Shown here: positions 22,880 through 34,019 of the stretch, in pieces
Numbering within the stretch: the first letter of the stretch is position 1
Layout of the letters: every line of letters starts with the position of its first letter
Assembly: GCA_015178975.1 (NCBI GenBank)
Contig: WHVD01000223.1
Location: forward strand, 1-64,000
Length of the DNA: 64,000 nucleotides
Reading direction: 5' to 3'
DNA from: Hysterangium stoloniferum
Lineage: Eukaryota > Basidiomycota > Agaricomycetes > Hysterangiales > Hysterangiaceae
The notes under the pieces: model-generated
Database searches by the model: none
Told to the model about the DNA's origin: nothing
What the model saw: the letters and a program-made list of their open reading frames with translations, nothing else
Position numbers and translations under genes: made by a program

Positions 22880-24040
22880 CATTCCTTGTTGAAAGGTTCT
22901 CCAAATGCCGTGATGCTATCTGTTCAAAGGCCCTGATGTATGTTTCATATGCTAATGACTTCCATCTGCCTGCTAATCTCACGATCTCAGGATCAACTCC
23001 TTGCGCTAGAAAGAAAGATGCACCGCTGATACGAAATGAATGTCCGAAGGTTGTTCCCCATCCCCATGTGTTAAGAATGAGATTTATTCGTTCAAGTGCA
23101 GTTTTTTTGACTATCGGTCTTACTGCACCTCTGTCGTCTAGCCAACAAAACAGTGGTTCTTCCGGTCCAGCTGGTACGACTTTCGATAAATTGATTAGTG
23201 CGTCTATTGGGCATGTCCCTTGCTGATCTGTTAGGTATACTGCTTGGGTTACACCAGATTTGGCCGTTTTAGCTGCAGGTAAGTCCAAACGTGCATACCT
23301 CCTGCCGTCATTGTCATGGCTAATTAGGACGTCCTTCCGCTTCAAATGCTTTTTGCCACCAAACTGTGTTCTGGATGATACTGTGACCTCCCCGAAACGC
23401 ATTAAACCCCAAAAGGCGCACGTAGATATGGCCCATACACAGGCATCGAAGGAGTTGTTCAAATCCAATGATGCCTTCAACGCGAGTAGCATCTTTAATT
23501 TTATTGGTGGACGTGGGGGCCGTTTTCGTGTATTGCCTTGTAAGTTCTCTAGCCCCCTTAGTGACCATTCAATTCTCATTCATTCGTCATCTGACAGGGG
23601 TGGTGGGGGCCAACCTTGAGCTATGTGCCATGCTCTAACCGCCGCTAGGTATTTCCGAGTAACTCCAACTGACACAGTCTCAAATGCTGTCCCAGCAGTT
23701 AGCTCCTGACTGAGCAATGATGAGTCTGCTGCCGCCCAAAGTGCGAAAGAATGTAAAATTGAGAAGGATGCCGGCAATCTTTCTGATTCAGCTACAGAGA
23801 AGATATCGCAAAATACATGGAACTTGCGGAGACCTGATCCGTAGCTATTTGCATCCCGCAGTGATGCTTCAGAGGCTATGGACACTAGTAACTGCAGTAC
23901 CGGGTGCTGTACAGTGGATGGAGGCGGTGTGTTGATTCCTTTCCACCTGAAGAGTCTCTCTTTAGCTCTGCATGGAGGCCTCAGTACTGATGAAACGAGG
24001 TGCAATTGTCCAGCTGGTAATGTCTGCAATGATGAGGCGA
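22860..24040 (-). pseudogene. Tyrosine recombinase region of the Ngaro element
   Basis: The N-terminal part has a core-binding-like helical domain (SYGSGLRKFHVFCDIF, TRKYLAAVRAWHIAQGWPPPP). The catalytic part has the first Arg block (GLMRFGEVTVSS), the H-x-x-R motif in GHSFRISGASFFLAQG and the terminal GRWKSLAYETYIRAFEQ with the nucleophilic Tyr. All catalytic positions that I can recognise are present. Confidence 0.85.
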
Positions 24041-24064
24041 AGGGTGCTGACACCCTTGCAGGTG

Positions 24065-25700
24065 CTACGGTGATTGGATCCAGTGTAACAAATGGTTGGG
24101 GATGTCTAATGTGGCCCGTGATTGTATTCTGGGGAAGCCTTTGAGGAAGTCGGTGATATGGCCTCGGGAAAGGGCATCTGCGATGTTCTCTCTGGATGGT
24201 ACGAATTCGGCTCTTAGTTGTATTCGATTCGTGGCTAACAGTTTGTAAATTTCTTTTAGAATCATGTTTGTCTCCTTGTTGCGTGACCGGCCTTTGTTCA
24301 CCACTGCAACGACACCACTGTTGTCCGAATGCACCAAGAAAACTGAATCGGACTGGTTGCGTCGATGCATCGCCCCAGACTGTAACGCCATCCTCAGCCC
24401 CAACTCTACAGCGACTGCTTCTGCCCATCCGATGTCGCATTGGCGATGTGGGCCCACTTCAAAACCAGGGGCCCACTTCCACACTGCCCACTGGGTGCCG
24501 ACTATGATGCCCAATCCGAATGATGTACTGGCATCCCCCCACCATCCTATGTCAATCGGATCCACTGATGCGATGGGGAGCTCATTTGGCAAGTGCCACA
24601 ATATGAAGTAAACCCATGACATATCTGCTTGCAATGCTGGGCTTGGGGGGAATGATGCTCTTCGTGAAGTGAAACCACATGCGAATGCGGTTATAGAGCG
24701 CAGAAAAGGTTTTATCCATGGGAAGATGGATGCCACGTGGACCAACTTCCCATGTAGCCTCTCCACCTCGTTTGCTGAGAATCAATGCTCCTCCTGGGCC
24801 CATCGCTTGACTAGCTCCAGTGTCGCCTCGAGTTTCTCCTTTGGCATTGCTACGGTTTTGGCATCCAAGTCCCATATGAAGCCTATGTATTTCTGTACTG
24901 ATGAAAAAGGTCTTGTTTTGCTCTTGCTCCAGGGTACACCAAATCGTGCTGTCAATGCAATGAAGTCGTCTTCTGTCCAAACCTGCCCTGGCAAACGAAT
25001 GGCCAGGAAATCGTCGACCCACTTTAGCAACCACCTGAAGCCTGCCTTTCAGTATAAGGCAATCAGCATATCTGCAATACTCCTGAATACACCTGCACTC
25101 GAGGCTAAGCCAAATACGACCACCCGATCGACGTATACTAGGCCATCCCAGAAGACGCAGCATGCGTTCTGCTGATCTGGTCGTATGGGTGTCATCCAGT
25201 AAGCTGCAGAAATGTCGAAGGTGGTGGCCATGGAACCTTCTGGCAGAGATAATATCAATGCCGCCGCATCTGCAAAGGTACCCCATTCTGTTGGGAAGTC
25301 GTCGTGATTTATGCGACTGTTTATGGAGGAATGTATCGGGTCGTCTCGGGGAAATGATAGGTCTTGTATCATGCGGTATGTGCTTGAATTCGGTTTTGGG
25401 ATCAGCCCCAGGGGAGATGTCTGAAATGGTCCTATGGCTTGCTCCAGTTCCTCTGGCGTAAAGCCCCTGGAGTAGCGGCCAATCTTTTGTTCGCTTGCTA
25501 TATACTTGGTTATAAATTCTGTGTCCACTAAGGAAGATCTGTGATTTTCGAAAAATGGCTGTACGTGATATGTGCTCTTTCAGTCCGATGTCAAATCCAT
25601 TATTCAAACCTGCTATAATATTCTGCCAGTCTTGCAATATACCATATTTACTCAATATACGTGCCGCGCCGACAGGGTCGAGCGGCGTTGTGACCCGTCT
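24065..25700 (-). pseudogene. Reverse transcriptase and RNase H region of the Ngaro element
   Basis: The reverse transcriptase has SPLGLIPKPNSSTYRMIQDL, TTFDISAAYWMTPI, a VVVFGLASSAGVF block and the catalytic WVDDFLAIR. RNase H has GWWGDAST, AEAVAVELGLRMAL, LVHSDNSGVV and FVPSRENIADALSRG. These match the DIRS/Ngaro branch rather than LTR elements, in agreement with the recombinase and split repeats. Confidence 0.85.
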
Positions 25701-25869
25701 CAGGTCAGAGCTTCCTGCAGGCTCCTGCTCCGTGGGTATCCTCAAAGCAGATGCTACACATGTGGGTGTTGGTGCAGTTGGTGCCCCACCTGCACTGAGA
25801 TTCAAGTGCCCAGCCGAAACAAAACTGCTTGCCATCAGGGGCTGTGAGGGCGTGTTTATTTTTGGCTCC

Positions 25870-27220
25870 TCATGCGATTGAGGCGGGATTCTTTCCTGCC
25901 GTAGTACGCTTTGATTGGCAGTCAGTGGGCAGGTGGCCTTGGACTCCACATCGAAAACAATGTGAGGAGTCCCTGTCAGTGCGTGGTCTCTTTCGTGGAG
26001 ATCCGGCTGGGGAGGGGGACTCTGCTGGCCATGAGCGCTTGGGTGGTGCCATTGAGGTCTGGGACACCTTTGCTGACCGAAGTGCTGTTCGAGTCAATAT
26101 GATCGTCAGCGCCTCGGGATCTAAACAGCCTAAGTCATGAGACAAGTTGCGGGCAGCTGCCTCCCGTTGTTGAATGTCATAGTCCATGGCAACATCCCAA
26201 CTATGTGACTTCGCAATCAACGTCACAATCGCATGGTGGGCCGCTAACACATTGGCTCTTTGGACACCACCATGGACTCGAGTGCGGTCAACTGCCGCCA
26301 TTGCTGCTGCTAACCAGTCGATTATACTGATGCCCTTCTCATTCTCACGGTCCAGCCCTCTGGCAATGATGCCGCCAGATGGTGAAATGATAAACTCCTC
26401 TGCTCCTTTCTCTGCTCTTCGCCGCGCCTCGGAGGTGAGGGAGATGTAAGGAATATAATGAAGGTTCTTAAAGGCTTCCTCCACCTTGCGTGGGATTGCT
26501 GAAAAAATAAAAAGGGAGGGGGAGTATGAGCATGATGATTGTATAGACACAACGGAATCGAAGCTGTCACAATGCACGGCATGCATTCCACAATGCCGTC
26601 AAACTGCTGTAGCGTATGGCATGCATTCCACAATGCCATCGCACTGTCCGTGAACTGCGACATGCCTTCTGCAATGCCGTTGGACTGTCTGGACGGTCCA
26701 CATGTGAAATCATGCGGACCGGCCGTCCATCTGTGAGATAAGGAAAGGGTGGACTTACGAATCTCTAAAGGGTTGGTCTTAAACCCGGGTATAATCTCAG
26801 GAATTGGGGCCTTCCTGTTGCTTTGGGACTCGCTAGTGGGTGAAGGTATGTTCCTGGCCCGTTGTAGTGCCTCTGGATCGAGGAACAACCTTGTCACAGC
26901 CGGGGCTGCTTCAGTTGCACTTCGTCCGTCCAGGTCACCTAGCCTCATTTGTTAGACTATGTTTGTGCGCCAATAGCCAGGCTATTTGCGCATCCAGTAG
27001 CTCAATCTCGGAAGGTGGTGGGTGTTGGCCTACCCTCTGTGAATCGCAGTTGGTGCCAGCCCCTTCTGATAGCGGTAATGATGAAGGATCCGGCCCTGGA
27101 TTTGCGTCCGCTGGGGCAGTTTCCACTTGTGCCCCTGTGGGAGGTGGGTTTGTCTCACCGTTCAGATTTATACCTAAGTGCGCAAACACCCCTTGTGGTA
27201 AGGCTCCAGACGTCATAAGT
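25870..27220 (-). pseudogene. Gag-like region of the Ngaro element
   Basis: It starts MTSGALPQGVFAHLGINLNG just inside repeat A1. There is a helical middle (IDWLAAAMAAVDRTRVHGG) and a basic nuclear-localisation-like stretch (PRKRPRTDRD). The end is a CCHC zinc knuckle, CFRCGVQGHLPTDC. It is expected to bind element RNA. Frame changes suggest introns or damage; left as a region. Confidence 0.75.
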
Positions 27221-27236
27221 GCGAAGTGAAATAAAA

Positions 27237-27403
27237 GGAAGAATTAATGAATGATAATCTGTGAAAGGATGCGAAATTTTAGATACTGTACTGACAAAGA
27301 TGTCGTAGGAAACAAAAGGCGTGCGACTCCTTCATACGCTCGGCTGGACGTTGAGTGCCAAACTACTCCCGGCACGCAGGGATCGTGCGGCACTCGATAC
27401 TAT
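27237..27403 (-). repeat. Ngaro split direct repeat A1
   Basis: About 166 bp, near-identical to 22,550-22,715. It forms the left end of the element as read on the minus strand. Confidence 0.9.
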
Positions 27404-28770
27404 GCCCTCTACAAAGAGGGAGTGTGTCTATCTTCCTATGATCGTCATTGGTGGCATCATCAAGGACACACAATTACCTCAACAATTATATGACGCGTAC
27501 CTGTGTCGGAGAAGTTTCTGATCATCGCTGTATGAATTATACGCAGGAGCACAAGTCAAATGTAACCTACCAATTTTGACCCACAATCATTTGTGGGTCA
27601 GGGAGCTTGTAGCAAATTAATACCCCCATTTACAGAGGTGGATGCTGTCGAGCCATCATCTGCAGCCTTGAAACATGCTCATTTTGACGAATTATTCGTG
27701 ACCGAAGCTGTAAGATAGTAATTGAACAATCCTGACTGCATATTGATCATTGATGCATACATGAATATATCTGCCTGTCAGCCTGCCTCGTATCTGCTTT
27801 AAAACATTCGCAAAAATGGAGTCAAAATAAGCGCTTGTCAGATTTAGAAGTTAAAAAATTGTTGATATGTCAATGGTTGGCATCTCCCAACTGAATGCCA
27901 TGTGAATTCACTCCGTTTTGGTCAGGTATAAAATGTCGTGCTAGCGTACCGCGAAGAACTGCCAAAAGTACTCGAATGCTTTTCTAAATAGCGATTACAC
28001 TATTGTGCAAATATATCAAACCGTCAAGAGATCACTTGCAGCCGTTACTTCGTTTGCTCTTTCTTGCATGCTTAAGAAGTCTTTCCTTCAAAAGAGGTCC
28101 TGCTTGTTGTAATTACTTCATGTAAAATCCTCCTCTACAATATAAATTTACACATGATAGACTCCAGGTAAGTACCCCAAGTCGGAATAAGGCAATTAAC
28201 ATAACCATGTCCTCACACTATATGCACTACAACCTTACCCTTAACACACCCAGTAAAAATACGTTGGTATACTTTTTTCCATCCGTGAAAGGGAATGTCG
28301 AACCAATCAAAGGGCTTAACTTTTCCTGTAAAATAACTGAATCTGTTCTGCTCAAATAAATATTTTGCGAGTAGCGACATTTCCCATGTCTAGACCAAGC
28401 AGCACTCCACACTCGACATCACACTTAATGATACCAAAGTCGCTGATGGGCTTATCCACAAAGGGTTGGTCATTGAGTGCAACATCCAAAAACATGTCCT
28501 TCCCCCACCCAGTGCTATCACTGCTAGCAGTTTGGTCACACTTCTTTTGCACGTCCTAATAAGAATGATGAAACATTACTTCACTGTACTTGATGTGCAA
28601 GTCATCACAGCACCCATGACTGCTCAGGCATGCATATCCCAGGTGCATTGACATATGAACCTGTACACATGTCCAGGTGCTATGCACACATGTAGAGGCA
28701 ACCTTTGATGACCACTGTCCTGTCAATATATATATGGTCAATGCCATATTATACTGCCCAGAGTTTTCCT
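27404..28770. other. Non-coding stretch, no gene recognised
   Basis: Flank of the Ngaro element. AT-rich with no transposon ends found and no convincing frame. A minus-strand open stretch near 28,352-28,552 has no recognisable motif. A 10-bp perfect stem lies at 27,577-27,600. Confidence 0.5.
27577..27600. promoter_or_regulatory. Perfect short hairpin
   Basis: TGACCCACAA, loop TCAT, TTGTGGGTCA: a 10-bp perfect stem in otherwise plain sequence. Function unknown. Confidence 0.5.
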
Positions 28771-28777
28771 CCCCCAA

Positions 28778-29075
28778 TTGTGCAGATCAGAATCTGCCAC
28801 ACCCTACAGTGTGGTGGCACTAAATGTCCCCCCAAGGTCTGATGCACAAATCAAGTCCCTCAACTGCTATAAGAAACCAGAAGTCCTTTTCTCACTGCGC
28901 AATTCAGAACATCACTCTCAATGGGACATCATCTATATCCAAGAAACACCTCTCAACATTGACACTCATATTGTCTTCCATTCTCCTGCTTGGACCTACA
29001 TCTTTCCTTCCAACTCCAATGCACATACCACTGGAGCAGACAAAATATGAAGTACCATCCTCATTTTAAGGTGTC
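28778..29075 (+). pseudogene. LINE ORF2 AP-endonuclease fragment
   Basis: The frame shows the start of an endonuclease/exonuclease/phosphatase domain as in fungal LINEs: VVALNVPPRSDAQIKSL, then QWDIIYIQETPLNID (the catalytic Glu of the IQE block), then WTYIFPSNSNAH. A stop follows the DKI at about 29,048, and the continuing RSTILI matches the next strand of the fold. No reverse transcriptase follows. It is a fragment of a decayed LINE. Confidence 0.65.
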
Positions 29076-29139
29076 AAAAGGCAGAGGGGACTGGGTGGGG
29101 GACTGGGTGGTCCATATGTCCTTAAGTGGGAGGTCCAGT

Positions 29140-29295
29140 TTCAGAGATGAGTGAAGCTTGGCTTCAACTTATTTGTTGCACCCTTACATGAACTGTCTGG
29201 GTGCTTTGGTATTTCAAAACAAACAAGAAGTACATTTAAACTGAAGGTAATCAACACTTAGCTGATAACCAGGGGACCAGAGTTTAAGATCAAAG
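29140..29295 (-). repeat. LTR remnant of the F/G/H group
   Basis: It carries the shared LTR motif in reverse (TTGGCTTCAACTTAT followed by TTGCACCCTTAC) but no recognisable ends. It is cut by the chromovirus remnant at 29,296. Confidence 0.5.
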
Positions 29296-30038
29296 TGTCA
29301 GGGCAATATATGTATATAATATATATTTTTGCCATTTATTTTTTATTTTAGTTTATTTTATTATATCTACATGTAGCAGTGCAGGCATGGCACGAGAACA
29401 ATTATGTAATCGCACTGCCACCACCACAGTTGCACCATTGTGACACATGGGTATACTGCACAGTCACAAAGTGCACAGAGATATGGACCATTTGAAATCA
29501 CCAAAGTTATTGGTCCAAATGCTTATAACTTGAAACTGCCTTCTTCCATGAAAATCCATCCAGTTTTTAATGTAGCCAAGCTCAGGCCTTTCCATGAGGA
29601 CACCATTCAAGGGAGGATACCTCCAGTTGGGCCTCCTCCAGTTACATATTAAGGGAGAAACTCCCGAGTGGGAAGTTGAATATCAAAGATAGCAGATTGG
29701 CATGGGGAAAACTACAATACCTAGTGAAATGGAAAGGGTACCCTCAAGAGGAATGCACACGGGAACCTGCTGATAATCATGGAAACTCCAATAAACTAGT
29801 GGAGAAATTCCATAGCCAACACCCCTTTGTACCTAGGAGGATCTCTGCCTTAACCTTCAGTAGACTCCCTTTCCAAACTTATATCAACTTCACAGAGACT
29901 ATGGCTCAGGCTGGAACCTATGGAACTCTGGCAAGCACATTGAGGGCAATGTGCCTTCAGGAGGGGTGATGTCAGGGTAATATATATAATATATATTTTT
30001 GCCATTTATTTTTGATTTTAGTTTATTTTATTATATCT
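29296..30038 (+). mobile_element. Chromovirus remnant: LTR start, pol C-terminus, second LTR start
   Basis: Two copies of an LTR beginning TGTCAGGG with an AT-rich ATATAT stretch start at 29,296 and 29,970. Between them only the pol C-terminus remains: the GPY/F module (RYGPFEITKVIGPNAY) and chromodomain (WEVEYIKDSRL, LQYLVKWKGYPQEE). The second LTR start follows a G-rich tract and is cut at 30,039 by a mariner; its continuation resumes at 31,615 and is cut again by element F at 31,725. Heavily reduced and broken. Confidence 0.75.
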
Positions 30039-30276
30039 ACAGTAGGCAACAAAACCATTCGGATGTTTCTTTGTTTTGAAAAGACCCTTTAGCATTAGCC
30101 CAAAATAAATTCTAAAAATTCTGAATAAATTATGATAGATGCTCTAATATCACAAAATGTTGATTACATAACCATTATGTCATATGTCCATTTATGGAAA
30201 TGTAATAATAGGATTAATGAAGCTTGTACATCTGAACAGTTTTGTTGCCTGTATTTTATAAACCCTATATACTAAA

Positions 30277-30745
30277 CTAGTACTTGGTATACCCTCCCTT
30301 GGCCTTAATTACAGCTTCAACTCTTCTAGGCATACTTTTTACCAAGTTCTGACACACCTCTTTTGGTATCTTCTCCCATTCCACTTGACAGTGCTTCCTA
30401 AGCTCCTCCACTCCACTAGGTAATGTGTTGTAGTCAGTTAGCCTCCTTTTCAAGGGTTTAGATCTGGAGACTGTGCTGGTCATTGCATAACAGTATAGCC
30501 ATGGTCATCAAACCACTTTTGAGCAGTTTTCTGGTATGCTTTGGCCCATTATCCTGCTGGAAGATGGTATCAGATGGAGTTTCTTTGTAAAACTCAAGGG
30601 ATTGCTGAAGTTCATCCTCCAAGATGGAGCAGTAAAGCTGTGAATCCATCTTCCCTTCAATACTAGTGACATATCCAATGCCTTCCCAATGCATGCAAAC
30701 CCACATCATCATACTACCACCATCAAACTTCAATGTTCCCTCCAC
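30277..30745 (-). pseudogene. Transposase C-terminal half, left arm
   Basis: Blocks GTLKFDGGSMMMWVCMHWEG, TIFQQDNGPKHT (second catalytic Asp), then after a shift of frame KSMPRRVEAVIKAKGGYTKY. The PxxN-[E] catalytic Glu block is degraded here. Confidence 0.85.
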
Positions 30746-30759
30746 CTCACAGGAGGGAG

Positions 30760-31376
30760 AGGCTACAGTGGGCAGAGAGACATCAGGAGTACACTCTGGA
30801 GGTCTGGAAGAGTGTTGTATTCTCTAATGAGACCAAAATCAATTGTCTTGGGTCAGATGGAAGGAAGTGGTTGTAGAAAAAGGTGGGGGAGGGGTTGACC
30901 GATAGGCAGGTGGAGGGATCATTGAGGTTTGGTGGTGGTAGTGTGATGATGTGTGGTTGCATGCATTGATAAGGCATTAGATATGCCATTAGGATTGAAG
31001 GGAAGATGATCCACAGCTTTACTGCTCTATCTTGGAGGATGAACTTCAGCAATCCCTTGAGTTTTACAAAGAAACTCCATCTGATACCATCTTCCAGCAG
31101 GATAATGGGCCAAAGCATACCAGAAAACTGCTCAAAAGTGGTTTGATGACCATGGCTATACTGTTATGCAATGACCAGCACAGTCTCCAGATCTAAACCC
31201 TTGAAAAGGAGGCTAACTGACTACAACACACTACCTAGTGGAGTGGAGGAGCTTTGGAAGCACTGTCAAGTGGAATGAGAGAAGATACCAAAAGAGGTGT
31301 GTTAGAACTTGGTAAAAAGTATGCCTAGAAGAGTTGAAGCTGTAATTAAGGCCAAGGGAGGGTATACCAAGCACTA
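30760..31376 (+). pseudogene. Transposase C-terminal half, centre and right arm
   Basis: It begins EVWKSVVFSNETKINCLGSDG, where the usual catalytic Asp of WSDE is Asn. It then carries the same blocks as the left arm with stops and shifts, ending PRRVEAVIKAKGGYTKH. It is a partial inverted duplicate of the left arm. Confidence 0.85.
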
Positions 31377-31724
31377 GTTTAGTATATAGGGTTTATAAAA
31401 TACAGGCAACAAAACTGTTCGGATGTACAAGCTTCATTAATCCTATTATTACATTGCCATAAATGGACATATGACATAATGGTTATGTAATCAACATTTT
31501 GTGATATTAGAGCATTTATCATAATTTATTCAGAATTTCTAGAATTTATGTTGGGCTAATGCAAAAGGGTCTTTTCAAAACAAAGAAACATCTGAACGGT
31601 TTTGTTGCCTACTGTATGTGTGTTTTTATATTGAATTGACACTCCGCTCAGTTGAGACGTGAAACAAGATTCATTAATTGTGACTGAGTATTAGGTAGGT
31701 GATTCCACTGCCAATGAAGAGTCG

Positions 31725-32648
31725 TGTTATGACCGGACAATCCCACCAGACTCCGGGCATTAACCCGTACACCTCCACGCGCTACAAGCACCAATTGTCT
31801 GTTTATAGGATTTCCCGCCCAGACTCCATTACGTCAAGACTCGTTACGTTCAACCTCATTACGACACATATCAGTCACCAGACTTCCCCCGGACTCCATC
31901 TCTGTCTATGTCCATCTTCGTCCCATGCACCAGTCACCAGACCCCACTCAGAATCCCATCACCACTCTAATCAAGCCCCATTCCCGTTTTAGTCAAATGA
32001 CCTGTCACGATTTAGGACTCCGCTCCCATTCTGTTTTCCGTTATGGGTTATGCTTTGTCACGATTCGGACTCCGCTCCGTTCCATCCCGTTCCTAACACC
32101 AATTTGGTGTTTACTATTCCCGTTTTATGTTTTGTTAGTTTTGTTTTGTCATTACTGGATTTGGTATGTCATTAACTCCATGGTCTATATAAACTGGCAG
32201 ATGTTGTACATACAATCCAGTCAGAAAATTAGCTTAGATTCCCCCCAGTAATCTAATAACATTTTCCCCTCTAAACCCTTGCTTGATTCACATCACTTTC
32301 ACTAGTCGGAGCCCACGGGCTCTGGCGCATCTATCTCTCTCAACTATCTCGACTCACGACCCATGACCTCCGACTTACGACCCACAACCTCTGACTTACG
32401 ACCCACAACCTCCGAGTTATGACCCACAACCTCCGACTTACAACCCACAACCTCCAACTTACAACCCATGACCTCCGACTTATGACCTACGACCCACCAA
32501 CCCCACCCGGACTCCCCGGGATTCCCATCCGTCTGTTTGAAATTGGACAACACAATCTAGCGAGGGCACAGCCTATAAGCTGAAGCCAAGTCCTACCGGA
32601 TATCCCACAGGTTTCTCTGGAGACCCAGCCTGTGTGTGTATCCTAACA
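31725..32648 (+). repeat. 5' LTR of element F
   Basis: 924 bp, TGTTATGACCGG...TCCTAACA. It contains a short, diverged version of the 21-bp minisatellite (about 32,345-32,500) and the shared group motif CTATAAGCTGAAGCCAAG near 32,569. Confidence 0.93.
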
Positions 32649-32684
32649 GTATTTTCTGACTAACACTCACAGATTGTTTTCATT

Positions 32685-33990
32685 ATGCCACCAAGAAGAA
32701 GTACACGCGCACAGTCATCATTACCTGGACTGTCGACTCTTCATTCCCCGTTAACTCTGTATACCAGTCAGACGCTTGCGAACCAGTCGGAAACCATGGA
32801 AGAAGCCCATATCGAAGAAGTCCTGGAAAACCAGGACGAATCTGAGCACGAGGACAATTCCGTGGCCCCCGACAAGGGCAAAGGTGTTGAAATTCCTCTT
32901 GAAAATCCTCCGCCTGTTCAACAACCCCACTTGGGGGATCCTACTTCTGAATTTTTAGCAGGTACTATAGATAAATTCATGACGCACCTGCTCGAAGAAT
33001 GAAAGAAAAAGGAACAAGAACCTCCATGGTCAAAAGTCAATGCTCCGGGACCCTTCACAGGTTCCAACCCAAACAAACTCTCTACTTTCCTCATGCAATG
33101 TCGCTTCAATTTCCATGATCGTGCCACTGCATTCTCCACGGACTCCCGAAAAGTCAACTATGCACTTTCATATTTGTCGGGATCCACGTTGAAATGGTTC
33201 GAACTGGCTTTTAGCGGGATTTCCGAGGAAGAACCGCTCTGGCTTGAAAATTGGGAGGCTTTTGTTGACGAGCTTGAAACCAACTTTGGCCCATATGACC
33301 CGACAGGAGAAGCCGAGAATAGTCTCACAAATCTTCGTATGAAGGACACGCAGCGCATCACAGACTACATCCTCCAATTCAATAATCTTGCAGCTCGTTG
33401 TCAGTGGGGCGATCCCGCTCTCCACCACCAATTCTACGCCAGTCTGCCATCCCACCTTAAAGATGAAGTCTCGAAAGGAGAAGATGGCAAGCCAAAAACC
33501 CTGTCCTGTATGCGCCTCAAAGCTCAAAACGCGGATGCACACTATTGGGAACGTCACGCGGAAGTTGCCCGCGAGACCTCCGCGGACAAGGTAAACAAGT
33601 CCACAGTCAATAAAAACAACAACAATAATTCGTCAACCAGCAACCAGAACTCCATGCAATCCGACAAGAAGAACAATAAAAAGTCTTCAAACCACAACAA
33701 CAATAAGGACAATAAGGACAACAACAAGGGTCAACAGTCCGGCAAGCAAGCCAGAAAACCCAACCTCTCAGGCAAACTCAGACCCGATGGCAAATTGACC
33801 CCACAGGAAAGACAATGTCGTATGGACAACAACCTCTGTCTCTTGTGCAAGAAACCCAGTCATCGAGTCCCAGAATGTCCGCTGGCAAAAGCAAACTCTT
33901 CAAAGGGTTGAACAGCCAAGGCCTCCACGGAAACCCCATCGAAGGACAAACCGGCTTCCGATTCGAAAAAAGAGTAAGCAACCCCGCGGA
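32685..33990 (+). pseudogene. gag region of element F
   Basis: An N-terminal acidic part, a capsid-like Retrotrans_gag domain (LSYLSGSTLKWFE, WEAFVDELETNFGPYDP, MKDTQRITDYILQFNNLA), a long Asn/Lys-rich low-complexity linker (about 33,590-33,740) and a CCHC knuckle CLLCKKPSHRVPEC. Broken; a decayed second copy of the knuckle part is at 56,881. Confidence 0.85.
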
Positions 33991-34019
33991 CTCCACGCGG
34001 ATTGGGGGTTGTATTGCCT

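Larger units (their letters stand above)
22323..27403 (-). mobile_element. Ngaro/DIRS-type tyrosine-recombinase retrotransposon
   Basis: A 5.1-kb minus-strand element with gag-like, reverse transcriptase, RNase H and tyrosine recombinase regions, in that order. It is bounded by split direct repeats: A1 (27,237-27,403), then coding part, B1 (22,716-22,812), A2 (22,550-22,715, abutting B1) and B2 (22,323-22,419). This A1-ORFs-B1-A2-B2 layout is diagnostic of the Ngaro group, which uses a circular intermediate and a tyrosine recombinase rather than an integrase and makes no target duplication. The repeats differ at only a few positions, so insertion is recent. The coding regions have few interruptions (perhaps three to five, some of which may be introns). 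Confidence 0.88.
30040..31614. mobile_element. Tc1/mariner transposon 2, a head-to-head palindrome
   Basis: 1,575 bp flanked by TA. The ends CAGTAGGCAACAAAACC and its inverse define it. Instead of one gene it holds two inverted copies of the transposase 3' half: a left arm 30,040-30,745 (coding on the minus strand) and a right arm about 30,911-31,614 (coding on the plus strand). The arms match at roughly 90%. A centre of about 165 bp comes from the part around the first catalytic residue. This rearranged copy cannot encode a full transposase, but its transcript would fold into a very long hairpin. Confidence 0.9.

Noticed and set aside
22860-24040. Crypton or host recombinase reading for the tyrosine recombinase
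   Set aside because: It shares one element with RT and RNase H and has split direct repeats, which is the Ngaro/DIRS arrangement.
24196-25881. Plus-strand open frames across the Ngaro element
   Set aside because: They are shadows of the minus-strand RT, RNase H and recombinase regions.
28352-28552. Minus-strand open frame of about 66 codons
   Set aside because: No motif, no homologous copy in the window and no gene context.
32560-32648. Hammerhead ribozyme near the CTGAAGCC motif
   Set aside because: The conserved CTGATGA and GAAA core boxes of the hammerhead are not present.
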